DNA of 64,000 nucleotides from NCBI GenBank assembly GCA_021234155.1, contig JAJEKV010000071.1:186001-250000 (forward strand). Reading direction: 5' to 3'. This stretch comes from Isoetes taiwanensis (lineage: Eukaryota > Streptophyta > Lycopodiopsida > Isoetales > Isoetaceae). The notes below the pieces were generated by a model. That model was not told the origin of the DNA, searched no databases, and worked only from the letters and a program-made list of their open reading frames with translations. The position numbers were made by a program, and so were the translations under genes. Of the stretch, positions 19,628 to 30,589 are shown one piece after another (position 1 is the first letter of the stretch; the number at the start of each line of letters is the position of its first letter).

Positions 19628-21462
19628 GGATCGCGGTCGCGATCTTCGCATGAGCTCCCGATTTTACGATCGCGACCGCCATCTTCTTGAAGTGTTGCAC
19701 AAGATCGCTGGCGCGACGCCGCGGAGTTTCATGAAGACGGCGACCGCGATCCCGTTGGAGCACTCAACAGATCGCGTCAGCGATATGCTACGAAAGTACA
19801 TCGAATCGGCGCTGATCCGGCCCGAAGCATCCTCAAAGAAAGTTCGCCACATCCTACTTGAGTTCCGCACTGCTGATGACTACATTACGAAAAGTCGAAC
19901 AACGTAATTAAACATGCATTATCGAAGAAATCGCTACCGCGATCTTCTTCTTGAGCCGAGGGGCTAGAACTAACCTTTCTCTCGAGATGGGCTTTGTGCC
20001 ATGGACGCGCTACCAAGAATTCGAAAAAAGGGCTTTCAGACATCAAGGTGGAAGGCGCCGAGAGTCGAAGCATGAGAATCGCGAAGGCCAGCCGGCCGGG
20101 CGGAAAGAAATTCTCTAATCGCGAAAATAAAATACTCGCTATCCAATGGGACTAATTTAATACGCACGACGCGGGCGGGACCAGCGCCATAAAAATACCG
20201 CCATTAATACCGGCATTCATAATTACACACCATTAATGCGGCCGCCCTTATTTATGGAGACCCAACAACTTTATTTTAAATGTGGCATTTTGGGACAAGA
20301 GGTACTTTTTGGCGTGGACCTCTAAATTCAAAATGTGTAACGTGAGAGTGAGAGATATAACCTTCCCCGTACCAACAACACACCGCGCAATAAAAGCCCC
20401 ACGGAACCAAAATGTACACGCCCTCGAGCGCGGTTGAAGGACTGAAAAAAGACAAATCAATTTAAATTTTGAGCCGAATTTCGGCTCGATCTTGAAGGCG
20501 GATTTCCGGTTGTAATCGAAAGGTGGTGTTCGAAGGCGCCGTTTTCCTCGTCTGGCGCCATTCGTTCCTCTATTTCGCTGACCGTTCGAGGCTCTAGGTC
20601 TCATCTTGAAGGCGCCGCCTAACTTAAGCTACCGGGGTACAAAATCCTAATGCCTTACTGTTTATCCAGCTAGAAATTATCCAATTCAGGAGTGATTTTC
20701 GATTTGTTGTTTATGTATAGGTTATAATAGTGTTTTCACAACCATAATGTAATTTACTGTATTGGCACCATCTCTTTCTTGGTATATCTTCGTTCCGCGG
20801 ATCTGTATAATCCGTAGCGAGGCCCAAATCAATTGTTTATTTCTCGGACTAATTGATAGTGAGGGGATATCACAGTAACATAATGGTTCTGCTAATGGTT
20901 CTGCTCCTAGGTTGACAATTCACAACAGATCTCCATTGTAATTAACAAAAAGGCAAAGAATCGTTGTGGAAATAACAGTTGCAATTAGTATTCACGTAAA
21001 CATTTGATTTGCGAGAGTTACTCAAATATCTATTTGTTGCTCAGTTGGACCAGTTCGGATCTCTGCCTAAAAGAATTGCGACTGCGTTCATCCGAAGCAT
21101 AGCACTTATAACGCAACGCGAGCTTACATCGAATTAATCGCGATTGCGATCTTGTCGAGGTAAGTCCAGTAGGAAAGTGTTTTTTAAATGGTCAGAGAAA
21201 ATAGTTTGAGCTGAAGAAGGTTAGTTAGATTAGAGAAAAATTCTAGGTAGATTTGAAGGATTCAAGATGTCCACCAGAGAGGTCCAAAGGATCGCCCTCG
21301 CGATCTCCCCGGCCCCTCTGTGTCTTGTGCTTGTTTGATTCATACCTATGTGGTCCGTGAGGATCGCCTTCAGCGATCTTCCCGAGGTATTATGTCGCCC
21401 TTGGGGCCTTGAGTAATTTGCATTTTTTTCTACTAATGAGGTCAGCCGGACGCCATCGCGAT
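19628..21462. repeat. Cluster of GATCGC-N(2-5)-GCGATC palindromes
   Basis: At least ten related inverted repeats lie here: GATCGCGGTCGCGATC (19,629-19,644), GATCGCGACCGCCATC (19,669-19,684), GATCGCTGGCGCGAC (19,703), GACGGCGACCGCGATC (19,736-19,751), GATCGCGTCAGCGATA (19,772), AATCGCTACCGCGATC (19,929), AATCGCGATTGCGATC (21,136), GATCGCCCTCGCGATC (21,291-21,306), GATCGCCTTCAGCGATC (21,362-21,378) and CATCGCGATG (about 21,448). The spacer varies while both arms are kept. They lie between two divergent decayed genes. Otherwise the stretch shows no gene. Confidence 0.7.
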
Positions 21463-21583
21463 GTTGACGAAAGTGTTGACTTTCTTTTAGGATGGAACCT
21501 CTACGATCTTTCTACCGTTGGGGAAGAAGGTGGTCGAGGGCGAGAGTGCATAACTTCAAAAATCACCACACAACGCCCTGTGC

Positions 21584-24357
21584 GTGCATTTAATTGATAG
21601 TAGTTTCTGTTGTCGTTTGTCTTTGATGGGCAGATACCACCGCCGTTTCCCTAACCGAATTGAACCAGCTAGGGAAGCTATCGGTAGCCGTTCTTTGGTC
21701 CAAAAGCGACGTCGTAATGAAATCACGCCAGAACCGATGTTAGCACACCACCGGTCAGATCAAACGGATAAATTGGCAAGTCCGGTAAATGCTTGTGAAG
21801 AAAACAAGAAATCAATTGAATTGTTTGGGATTTAGGGGATAAACTAGTGGAAAAGACATGTGAGTTCTGCGACAGTCTTTCGCAAACCGCCTTTATGCTA
21901 CGTGGTGTCATCGTCTTGTAGATCCAAACGATGCAATGGTCCGACATGAAGTTGGGTGAAGCATGGATAGGGGTTTCATTATGAATTTGTTGCCCATGCC
22001 CGAAAAAAATTTCTATGCTCTGTCGGGCTTGTGCAGAAATGCCATTGTGCATGACTTGGTGAGATGGCCAATAGCATTGGTTTCTCAGAGACAGCCGATT
22101 CGATTTCAAGTCTAGTTACGGAAGTGAAGGAGGCGAGAGGTCGAGAAGGAAGCTTATGCCATCAGGCCGAGGCTGGAGTAACAAAAAGACATTTACCACA
22201 TGGTGAAGAGGAAGGCGCAGAGGACGCTCGACCCCAAACAAAGGTGAAAGGAAAACCACACCGAAGCTATCTTGCAAAGTACGGGTCCTCGATGTCCGCT
22301 TGAAGAGATGTTGTGCTAATTTCCACGTTAAAGAGGTATCGCCATGAGGACCTTTTTTTGGAACATGAAAAGCTTCGAACGTCACGACTTTGGCGCATAC
22401 AACATGCTAGATCTTTGTTCGAAGAATGGAAGTGTGAAAAAAGCTAATGCCGAACAACAAGCAAGTCCTGCGGTGAAGGCATGGCATAGTGCTTACGGTA
22501 TACCGTTTCTACATTTTACAAATGGAGGAAGCTTTTTTTGAGCGGGCGCGGGATTGCGAACCACTTTAAACTCCGGTCCATGAAGCCAAGATCTCATACA
22601 CCGGCGGAAGTCTTTGCGGCTATCTATGTACATAGATGAAAATGCTGAAACTATGCCACACCGCTCAAAGGTTACGAGTGGGGCATTAGAGAAAATGTGA
22701 AGAGATTACCTTCCATCTTGACTAAAAGGACATACATCAAGAGGTAGATATAACCGCCCACCAGATGGCGGAAAAACATGTTTCTCCGCCGCCCTTCTTG
22801 TCAACGTGGAAGGAGAACCACTTTGAGGTAGTGTCGCCAAAAGGATAGCATTTTCTAAGTGTAATACCTGTATTGTGATAAAGGAGAAGCTTGCCAAGAC
22901 TAGAGATCCAAGAGAAAGAAGAGAGCTTGCCGTGGAAAGGAAATCTCACATGACATCCCAACTTTCCTGCAGGAGTCTCTACTGGTCATGGAGAGCTTTG
23001 TCTCAACGATCTCCTGAACATGCCTTAACCATTATACATGATAAAATGGATCAGAATAAGACGATGGTTCCTCGTCTCGAGAAGCTAGCAAAAACTGTAT
23101 GGAGAGGTGAACGGTTGAAGGTGAGTCTTTATCGGGTGCTCTCATGCATGGGCATGGTGTAGGTGCCTTTGGGCCACTTCTCGCTGGACCTCCGGCCCGA
23201 TGATTCGAATTTTCATGTGGGATCTTTAAATCATACCTTGAAAACACTAGAGAATCAATCTGGGGACAACTGGGGTCATTTGAGAAATACAGATCATCCA
23301 GGAAGCTGCTGGGGTGGAGCAATTTTGAACATGGAAGCCCTTAGGACAAAAATGGTGAATGGCACTAGAAATGATTTTATGCCTCCTATCAAGGGCCCTA
23401 CGATGCGAAGAAGTTGCCTAGGAGGCTTTACTTGCGCCTAGACAATTGCTCAGGACAAAACAAGAACAGTATCTTTTCTCTTACTTGTCATACTTGGTGC
23501 GGTTAGGTGTCTTCGATCAAAAGCTGGATTCATGATGGTTGGACACATCCACGATGACATAGATGCCCTCTTTGGAAACTACTCTACTCTATTGAGAAGA
23601 TCAGATGCATTGACTATTCCGGAGCTTATGCAACTCTTCAGGCAGTGTACTTCAAAGTCTCCTACACCCTACCTTGTGTCTGAGGTTCCCAACTGGAAAG
23701 AATTCGTGAAAGGTTTTATCCCTGATAAGAAGGACCGTTTATGTGGTCATTTGGAACCTCTACTCTTCAAGTTCTCGCAGATGAAGGATGGATGGCCACT
23801 AATGTTGTACAAGATGAGGCCGGGGGCATAGGGAGTGGCTACCTGAAAAGGAATCAAAATGTGGAAGGAGGATGCCCAAGGCTTACCTATGATTCCTAGA
23901 GGGTCACCTAAGGTCGTGCAGCCATAAGGAGAGCTTGGCGTGATATAGGTGCCTTGAGAGCTTCAATTGCCAAGTACATGATGCACGGGCAGCTATTTCT
24001 AGAGCCGGGCGATAACTCATGGTCTAACACATATATGAATGAAGTTATTGACTACTGGTCCACCTTTGTTGCGAGTGCTTGGGGCGTTCAGCCCCGTGAG
24101 AACCCATCATTCGGGATTTCTGGCCCGCCCAAAGGACAAATTGCATTAGAAGAACCCGACAACTTATTGGTGGATGAACACATTGGTGCATCTCATTATT
24201 ATGTCGGGCCTTTCTCGGGTAGACCCAAGAACCCCGTTGAAATATTCGACCCCTACCAAGATGTCAAGAAAGGAATGCTCTTGCCGATCGAGGGCCACAT
24301 GATAAGCGCGGCGTGTGGATGGCCTTTGCGAAGAGGACCAAAGAGAGGACCCTAATC
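21584..24357 (+). pseudogene. DUF7869-type gene, frameshifted
   Basis: The core matches the DUF7869 family, which I know from transposon-like genes with an RNase H-like arrangement. A first block near 23,030 reads IIHDKMDQNKTMVPR. LSGALMHGHGVGAFGPLL follows at about 23,128. RLYLRLDNCSGQNKN is at about 23,430, then SKAGFMMVGHIHDDIDALF at 23,520-23,575 and TIPELMQLFRQCTSKSPTPY. The usual forms are DGMDQxK, LDNCxxENKN and GHTHEDID. Upstream, CCANFHVKEV and NGSVKKANAEQQASPAVKAW probably belong to the N-terminal half. Downstream, 23,954-24,355 continues clean (KYMMHGQLFLEPGDNSWSNT). At least four frame changes make it inactive. Whether it moved as a DNA transposon is inference. It is divergent from the ParB/methyltransferase-like gene. 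Confidence 0.6.
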
Positions 24358-24420
24358 TCCCTCACTATGAAGAGGTGTTTGTCTCTTGGTTTGAGCTTTG
24401 TTGTTTAAAGGGTACCTCAT

Positions 24421-24693
24421 ATGCAATGCAAGATAGGGATTGCTGGAGCAAGAATTGGAGACCAAATCCTAATGACCGCCACGCTACCAACATTTGAAAA
24501 CAATAGACTATGGTTGGGCCGTAGAGACCAAAGCCGTTGTCGGCCGGTGATCCCCGGTGAGTGTCTGCGGGCTCGGTTGCAAGAATTAGTGGCTAAAGAA
24601 GCTAACGGTTTTAAGATGAGAACTCTTGAGGTATGCAATGCTCTTTTACATAATTACTATATCATACATGACATGCAACTTACAATAGACTAG
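24421..24693 (+). CDS. 90-residue ORF after the DUF7869-type gene
   Basis: Frame of 90 codons starting MQCKIGIAGARIGDQ and ending in a tyrosine-rich LLHNYYIIHDMQL segment. I recognise no family. It directly follows the decayed DUF7869 reading on the same strand and may be its last, frameshifted part rather than a separate gene. Confidence 0.25.
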   Translation: MQCKIGIAGARIGDQILMTATLPTFENNRLWLGRRDQSRCRPVIPGECLRARLQELVAKEANGFKMRTLEVCNALLHNYYIIHDMQLTID

Positions 24694-24759
24694 TTATTAT
24701 TCATTACGCTCGCGCTTTTCATCTCAACACAAGAGCTCTTACACTATACAATGCCAAAC

Positions 24760-25790
24760 AGTGATTCATTCATCTTCGTGGATCTGTAGTAGTGATCCCC
24801 GATATCTCATAGCTCATGCGCGCCAGAAGCCAAATCAGATGGATCATAACACGAATTGACGCGAGGCAATGAATCTCACCAAAGCTTTTCTTCGCGGTAG
24901 GGATCAAGAAGAAGATGCCCGTCTAGGCAACCAACAAGATCAGAGTGGCTCATTGAGCACTTGATCGCCTCAATGTGGTGGAATCAAGAAGGCAAAAATC
25001 CATGGGAGATGAATGAAATTTAGCCCCAAGTGAGAAGCTTTTACAGTGAAGTGGAATGATTGAGGTGAATTATTGGGGTAGACTTTACCACCATTATTGA
25101 GTGTATCGATCGTTGTATACGCATACAAGAATAATACATATTTCATACTAATATGTATGTTTGAAAACATGTTTGCTTGATCTAATTTAGCTATGATTGA
25201 ATTCAATGACAGCTTGCAGAAAAAGTGGAGGTGGGATAGCACATCGTTACAATATACTCAGTTAAGGTACATGATATTACATCCTTAATCAGAATGCTAT
25301 TACATCCTTACTTAGTTATTAGGTACCCATGTCATTATTACATTATTAGCGGTGCGATTCACTCATCATCAACACCAAAGCTCGCGGATGCTATTCAGCT
25401 CATAGATCTCCGATCGGGAAGCCCGAAATGTGCACCACAACACGAAAGTGAGCTTCCCGAAGCACCAAGGTGTCCATCAGCTTTAGATAGGAGCCATGGA
25501 TCAAGATTAACGCCATTTCTAGCGATTCGCCCTCGCATCGCTGTAGCTCAAGTAACACTTGAAAGAGCGGATGTGCTCACGGACGAGGCATCGAGGAAGC
25601 CATGGAAGATGAATGACCTCCCTGCCTCGAAGTCAAGCCGTTTTTATAGTGAAGTAAAATTATTGATGTGAATTATTGGTGTACAATGTAGGGCCATTGT
25701 TGAGCTTCTCACGAGTGTCATGTACACGCATTACAAAGTATAACACATAATTTGTATGTATATGTGTATGTTAATTACCTCATGTTTCTT
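24760..25790 (+). repeat. Diverged tandem duplication of about 450 bp
   Basis: Two units (about 24,760-25,200 and 25,340-25,790) share the same order of words: GATCTN(C)GAT, AGCACCAA..., ATGGA-GATGAATGA, then TTTTTA(C/T)AGTGAAGT(A/G)(A/G)AAT and GTGAATTATTGG(G/T)GTA. The ends are AT-rich with GTATGT words. No convincing gene. It could be a duplicated end of the mobile block at 15.6-24.7 kb. Confidence 0.5.
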
Positions 25791-26139
25791 GTGCTCGAGA
25801 AGTAGGTGAAAGTATTCGTGCTAGAGCAAATTAGGTGTGCTTAAAATTCTCAAAATTGGCTTATTTTCTCCAATTAATGAAATCGTGCTTCATTGATAAA
25901 ATGTTGTGACTAGGAAGAACATGGTTCCCTGTGTTCCAGAGAGCTAGCGTGGGAATGAAAATTAACTACATGTCTTGGGTAAAGGATAAAGTTCTCAAAG
26001 TAAATCATTTTTTTCTTAAGGACGTCAGACTACATTGAAAGTCCAAGCCAAAAGTCAAATTCAATTGCACAGATGAGATTAAAATCTCAGAGGACAATCG
26101 TGATCCACTGAGTAGGCACCGGCCTATGCATAAGACAAT
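25791..26139. other. Non-coding stretch
   Basis: No gene, RNA or repeat recognised; AT-rich. Confidence 0.5.
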
Positions 26140-28080
26140 ACACTCAAATAAGTCTCAAAGATCAACTGACGTTTGGCAGGAGCAAACGAAGAGCAATGGT
26201 AAGCCTTATCAATTCTATCCTGAGTGTCCTGGAGGACAACAGCAGATGGTTGGGAGCTTTTGCACGGTAGCAAGTGTCACATGAGCGTAGAAAAGTTTCA
26301 ATGGCGCGATGGAGACTTGATCACCAATAATCTCGAGCAAATCTTAGCAATTCCAAAGGGCCAACGAGAAAGAAATTATGACAGGACTGCAAAACTTGAA
26401 GCCAATGACCAACATTAGAAACATACAAGATATCGTGCCAAAAAATCAGACCACCATGCACATGAAAAGCATCATAGTCTGAATGTTGAGGTGGACCGCC
26501 AGACGAGGAGCTTTAATGAATGTGCAAAAGGGTATCATGTGGGGGTCTCTAGTAAGTGCGTTCCAGATTGCATCTAGTAAAGTGATGTCATGAGGGGTCT
26601 CAAACAAAGAAGTGGTAAGAAGCTACGATCGATCAGACTAAGAATGATCTGGAACTGCCGATCAAATGCTGGTTTTATCTTAGGTTTCAAATAAGATTTG
26701 CAAGAAAGAGCACTTGGTTTTTCTTGAAGTGTGTCAAGCCAAAATTTGAAGACAAAAACAAAGCGACATAATATCTATATATATTATCATGCCTGGAGAA
26801 AGAACTCGAACAGACTAAGAATACTCCAAATTTTTATGATCAATATATGCACGCATTCATTTCATGAAGGGACACTTCAAGAAATCATTGCCACTTCTGA
26901 AAAGAATCAACAATCACCATAAGTTTGTTATCATAAATATGTTAGTTAATTTCAACAGCATGAAATATATGTGGACGATATATGATCAAGTGCAAATTAT
27001 GACTATCCTTATCCTATGACAAGATACTATTGAGAGCAAAATCTAAGGCGTCAGCTTCAGGATCTGGATGTGCAAGGATAAGTGCCACTGTGAAAGCATA
27101 TTGCAAAGTGATGAATGCTTATTTTTCTTCACCTCTTCACTCAGAAGGAACATCCATTCTGATGAGACGCATCAAAGGCAAGTCAATATTCGAATAATCC
27201 TTGATGAAATGATGATAAAAATTAGTAGATGTGGCGTTCCCTACTCGTATGTGATGCCTCAATCATATAAGAATGGGAGATCTCCTCCTGTCAGTAACTG
27301 ATTCGTCGATACAAGGCCATCTATCAGATATCAGACTCTTGATAGTGCACAAGATCCGACATGGGAAGTATAGACATGTCATTATCTTGTCATCCTCGGG
27401 ACTAGTCTAGTTGCAAAAGCGTACATAAACATAAACACATGACAAAATATATACATAACATAACCACTCCAAATGGTGGAATCACCATAATCTACATTAT
27501 TGCAAAGACATATACAATATATATATATTAGAACATAGGATATTCTACCCAGACTCAAACTCTTGGGGAATCCACTGACAGCTTGGTCCTCTAGAGATCA
27601 ATTAGACAAAAGTATAACACGGGTTGGCAAAAGATGTTGTTAGGCAGTCCACTCCATCTGTTCCTTCTGTGCATACGTTATAGATAGGATAAAAAGTATT
27701 AAGATTTGACTATAACCTGCTTGGGATATAGTTGAAGGGGCTATTCCAGGGTTGCATCTCCCATGGTCCGATGAGGCAGGAAGAGACTTCTCTCCTCCAG
27801 AAATATATACCAACTATAGGTGGCTAAAGGGCCATGGTTTCCCTCACCCCTGCTCAACCTAACCTCACTGAGGCAATGCATCACCTAGAAGGGATCGAAC
27901 CCATACCTTGCACATACGCAATGACAATCTATTAGGTCTACAACTCAACATTCCCCTAGTAGACATAGCACGAAAAGGGATCAGCTGCAATCAGACAAGT
28001 CTTTCGTATAGGCCAGTTCAGCCATGCCACCCACAGCCAGACAAGCTCTCAAGCTGCATTTAGGTTTGTCATAGAAACAT
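26140..28080 (-). pseudogene. Chromovirus (Ty3/gypsy) pol relic, heavily decayed
   Basis: On the reverse strand near 27,250-27,050 the frames give NFYHHFIKDYSNIDLPLMRL and later FTVALILAHPDPEADAL. These are the RT thumb and the RNase H start of a Ty3/gypsy polyprotein. They are homologous to the better preserved copy at 31,440-31,600. Elsewhere in the interval I see only stops. It is the downstream continuation of the gag-protease piece at 28,081-29,760 on the same strand. Confidence 0.5.
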
Positions 28081-29760
28081 ATCAAACATGGTTCTTGGTC
28101 TCTAGGAGCAGGAATAAAAAATGAAGCAGGAGCCAAAACAGAAGCGGGTGCAGGATTAAGATCAGGATCAGAGACAGAAATAGAAACAAAAATAAGAACA
28201 TGAACAAGGTCATCATCTAAACATGGGAAGAATTTGGAACATAAATTGAAGCAGAGATGGGAGCAAGATCATGATCCAGAGTAGAAACAAGAATTGAAAC
28301 ACACACATGAAGTAGAATAGAGACATGCATAACATCAGGAACTATTGATAGTGCAAACCAAAGTAGGGGTTGGCTCAGTGGCAAGAATTACATATGAATT
28401 GGAACTAGAGTTAGAACTAGTAAACATGAATAATTTAGGAGTCAGACAATTTGTAATTATGCAACTCAAAACAGGGAAGACCCAAAACTACTAGCGCATG
28501 TGGACTAGTAACGAGGTTGAAGAAAATGCTACAAGAAGCTCCCATTGAACATAACCAGAGGAGGTACCGTATATAGCACCTGAAGAAATCTCACATCCAT
28601 CCATTACGCCAATAGAACTAGGATGCTCGAGCTTGATTCTAGGGATGAGATGCTTAAAAGCAAAAGCACTATCCAAAAAACAAGCATTCACACCATATTC
28701 AATTGCGCCAAAGCATCTAACTTCCCAACCTCCAACCCAATATTTTTAGATGTCTTAAAATCTTTATTGATCTTATTAGAAGGAATGAACCCTTCATTAA
28801 ATATGTAAGGAGTCTGACAAATATCGAGGAGCCATTAAGAGACTCCTACTACTTATACTGACCTCCAAAATTTCCTGACTCCACCACAATAAAGGCATAA
28901 AATAGTTTCTTTTCGATGTTGCTTCTCCATTGTAGAAAAGAAACCCCCAATAATAGGCCGATCAATCTGCATAGGCTCAGGTCCATACCCACTAGACTCC
29001 ACATATAAAATCAGAATATGCGTAACTACAAGCCCCCATGGGACGCGGAAGTTCTGGCTACGGATTTCTTGCTTATGCTCTAAAAGTTGATTATCACAAC
29101 CAATTGCAAATCTTATAGCTTCATTCAAATTTTGGAATTCACCATGGACAGCAATATCCTTCACATCCTCGTGAAGTCCCCCTCGGAAACAAACTTGATT
29201 CCAGGACGTGTTTATACAATTTGCCATCTGAAGCGTAAATTGAAGCAAGATGAGAACCTTGTCTGAGGTTGTCAGGCTTGATAATGATTTAAGCTATCGA
29301 TTACTGTCTTCAACACGTGCCTCAAGTTTAGTAGTAAACACTACAAAATTTTGCATCTCGAAGCCCCTCTCTCTAGCAAGGCGCAAACCAATGCAAAGTT
29401 GGTCCAGTAAGGAGAGATCCAATCATTCTGATATGTTCCCAATTAGTGGGATACCTGTAGGGGTGTAGCCAAATAATGGATTGGATCTAGTTCAAGAAGC
29501 TTCGTAGCTTGGATCTAGTGCCACCAAATTTCTTTGGCAAACATAATCTCATAATCTGACAGCCTCCCTTTGGAGCAAGAGGATGATTCATGAGATGCTA
29601 CCCATTTTCTAAGCTCTTTATTGTCTAGCTGCAATTGCTGACATACTTGAACAATCTGATGGACTTACTGTATCGAAGCTAAAACCTACTCCACAGAGAC
29701 AAGCACAAAATATGGACAAAGAAATACTTAGGCTCAAAGCAGACTAGAGTCGGTAAAGGA
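28081..29760 (-). pseudogene. Chromovirus gag to protease, decayed copy
   Basis: The frame at 29,248-28,853 includes NLNEAIRFAIGCDNQLLEHK and LCLYCGG, the gag C-terminus with the start of a CCHC zinc knuckle. Below 28,810 it passes into VVGVS and a protease region homologous to 41,900-42,330. The low-complexity Ala/Pro/Val-type linker (here GA-GCAGGA words at 28,100-28,330) is also shared with 41,500-41,720. Many stops. The gag part is homologous to the + strand gag at 52,587-53,440. Confidence 0.65.
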
Positions 29761-29941
29761 ATTTCAGTTCCAATTGTCTTTTGACTTTTGTGTAGGGCAG
29801 TTTCTAACAATCTCTAGTTTTAAGTTTGTTTTTTTGTCTATTTCCACGTTTTACTGCATGGAGCAATGCTGGTATCTGCAACAATTTTTACGAAAAATGC
29901 TTAAAAAAAGCAAGACCCTTCTTTGTATCATGTTTGCCAAC

Positions 29942-30488
29942 TGAGAATTGTTTCGTTAATATCTTGTTGACCTTCACAACAATCTATCATGAACGTACGC
30001 GAAAACAAGGAAAATATGTGGAAAATACACAAGAAATATAGAAGAAATAAGCCAAGATCGGCAAAGAATCTGATATATGAACAGGAATCAAGAGTAAAAT
30101 GGCCCGAAGACAAGCAAGAACACGAGACAGATGCCTAGAAGACTCAAGACTGGCGTTGAACCGGAATGGTTCAACAAGAAGAAGGTGCCTCCTTATATAT
30201 CTAGACCAACGGTCAGGATCGCGCCACTCCAATAGATGAGATCGTGCCAAGTGTCGCACATGCATTTTGTTCTAGAATATTCTAGATCCTCCTGGAGATA
30301 GTCCCGCATATGAGAAAGACATGAAGGAATGTCTTCAACAAATATTGGTAGTGCACTTGGCAAGGGTGTGTGACTCGCAACTTCAAACCCTGTCTTGTGC
30401 AACTACCCTTTTGCATCCATGTGACGACCATCTTTTGTACATATGAGTATAATGTTCGTATGATACGAATATCCATATGGTCGTCACA
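29942..30488 (-). repeat. LTR of the chromovirus family, flanked by internal sequence on both sides
   Basis: On the reverse strand it starts TGTGACGACC at 30,488, directly after a polypurine tract (AGGAGGGGGATGG, 30,489-30,501). It ends ...TTCTCA at 29,942 (547 bp). It is homologous to 52,052-52,560 on the + strand. Its first about 70 bp fold into a hairpin (TGTGACGACCAT against ATGGTCGTCACA type arms). Pol plus chromodomain lies on one side and gag on the other, so it is shared by two copies in tandem. Confidence 0.8.
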
Positions 30489-30589
30489 CCATCCCCCTCC
30501 TATGACGGCGACGAGTCCCGGGCGGGCTGAGTACTCAAACTCGATTGTCCCGCAACGCGTCGTGAAACTTCCCGCATTTTATAGGGAAC

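Noticed and set aside
19628-19950. GC-rich frame at 19,650-19,907 as a gene
   Set aside because: It is made of the GATCGC palindromes and short links; both strands are open for the same reason and no family is seen.
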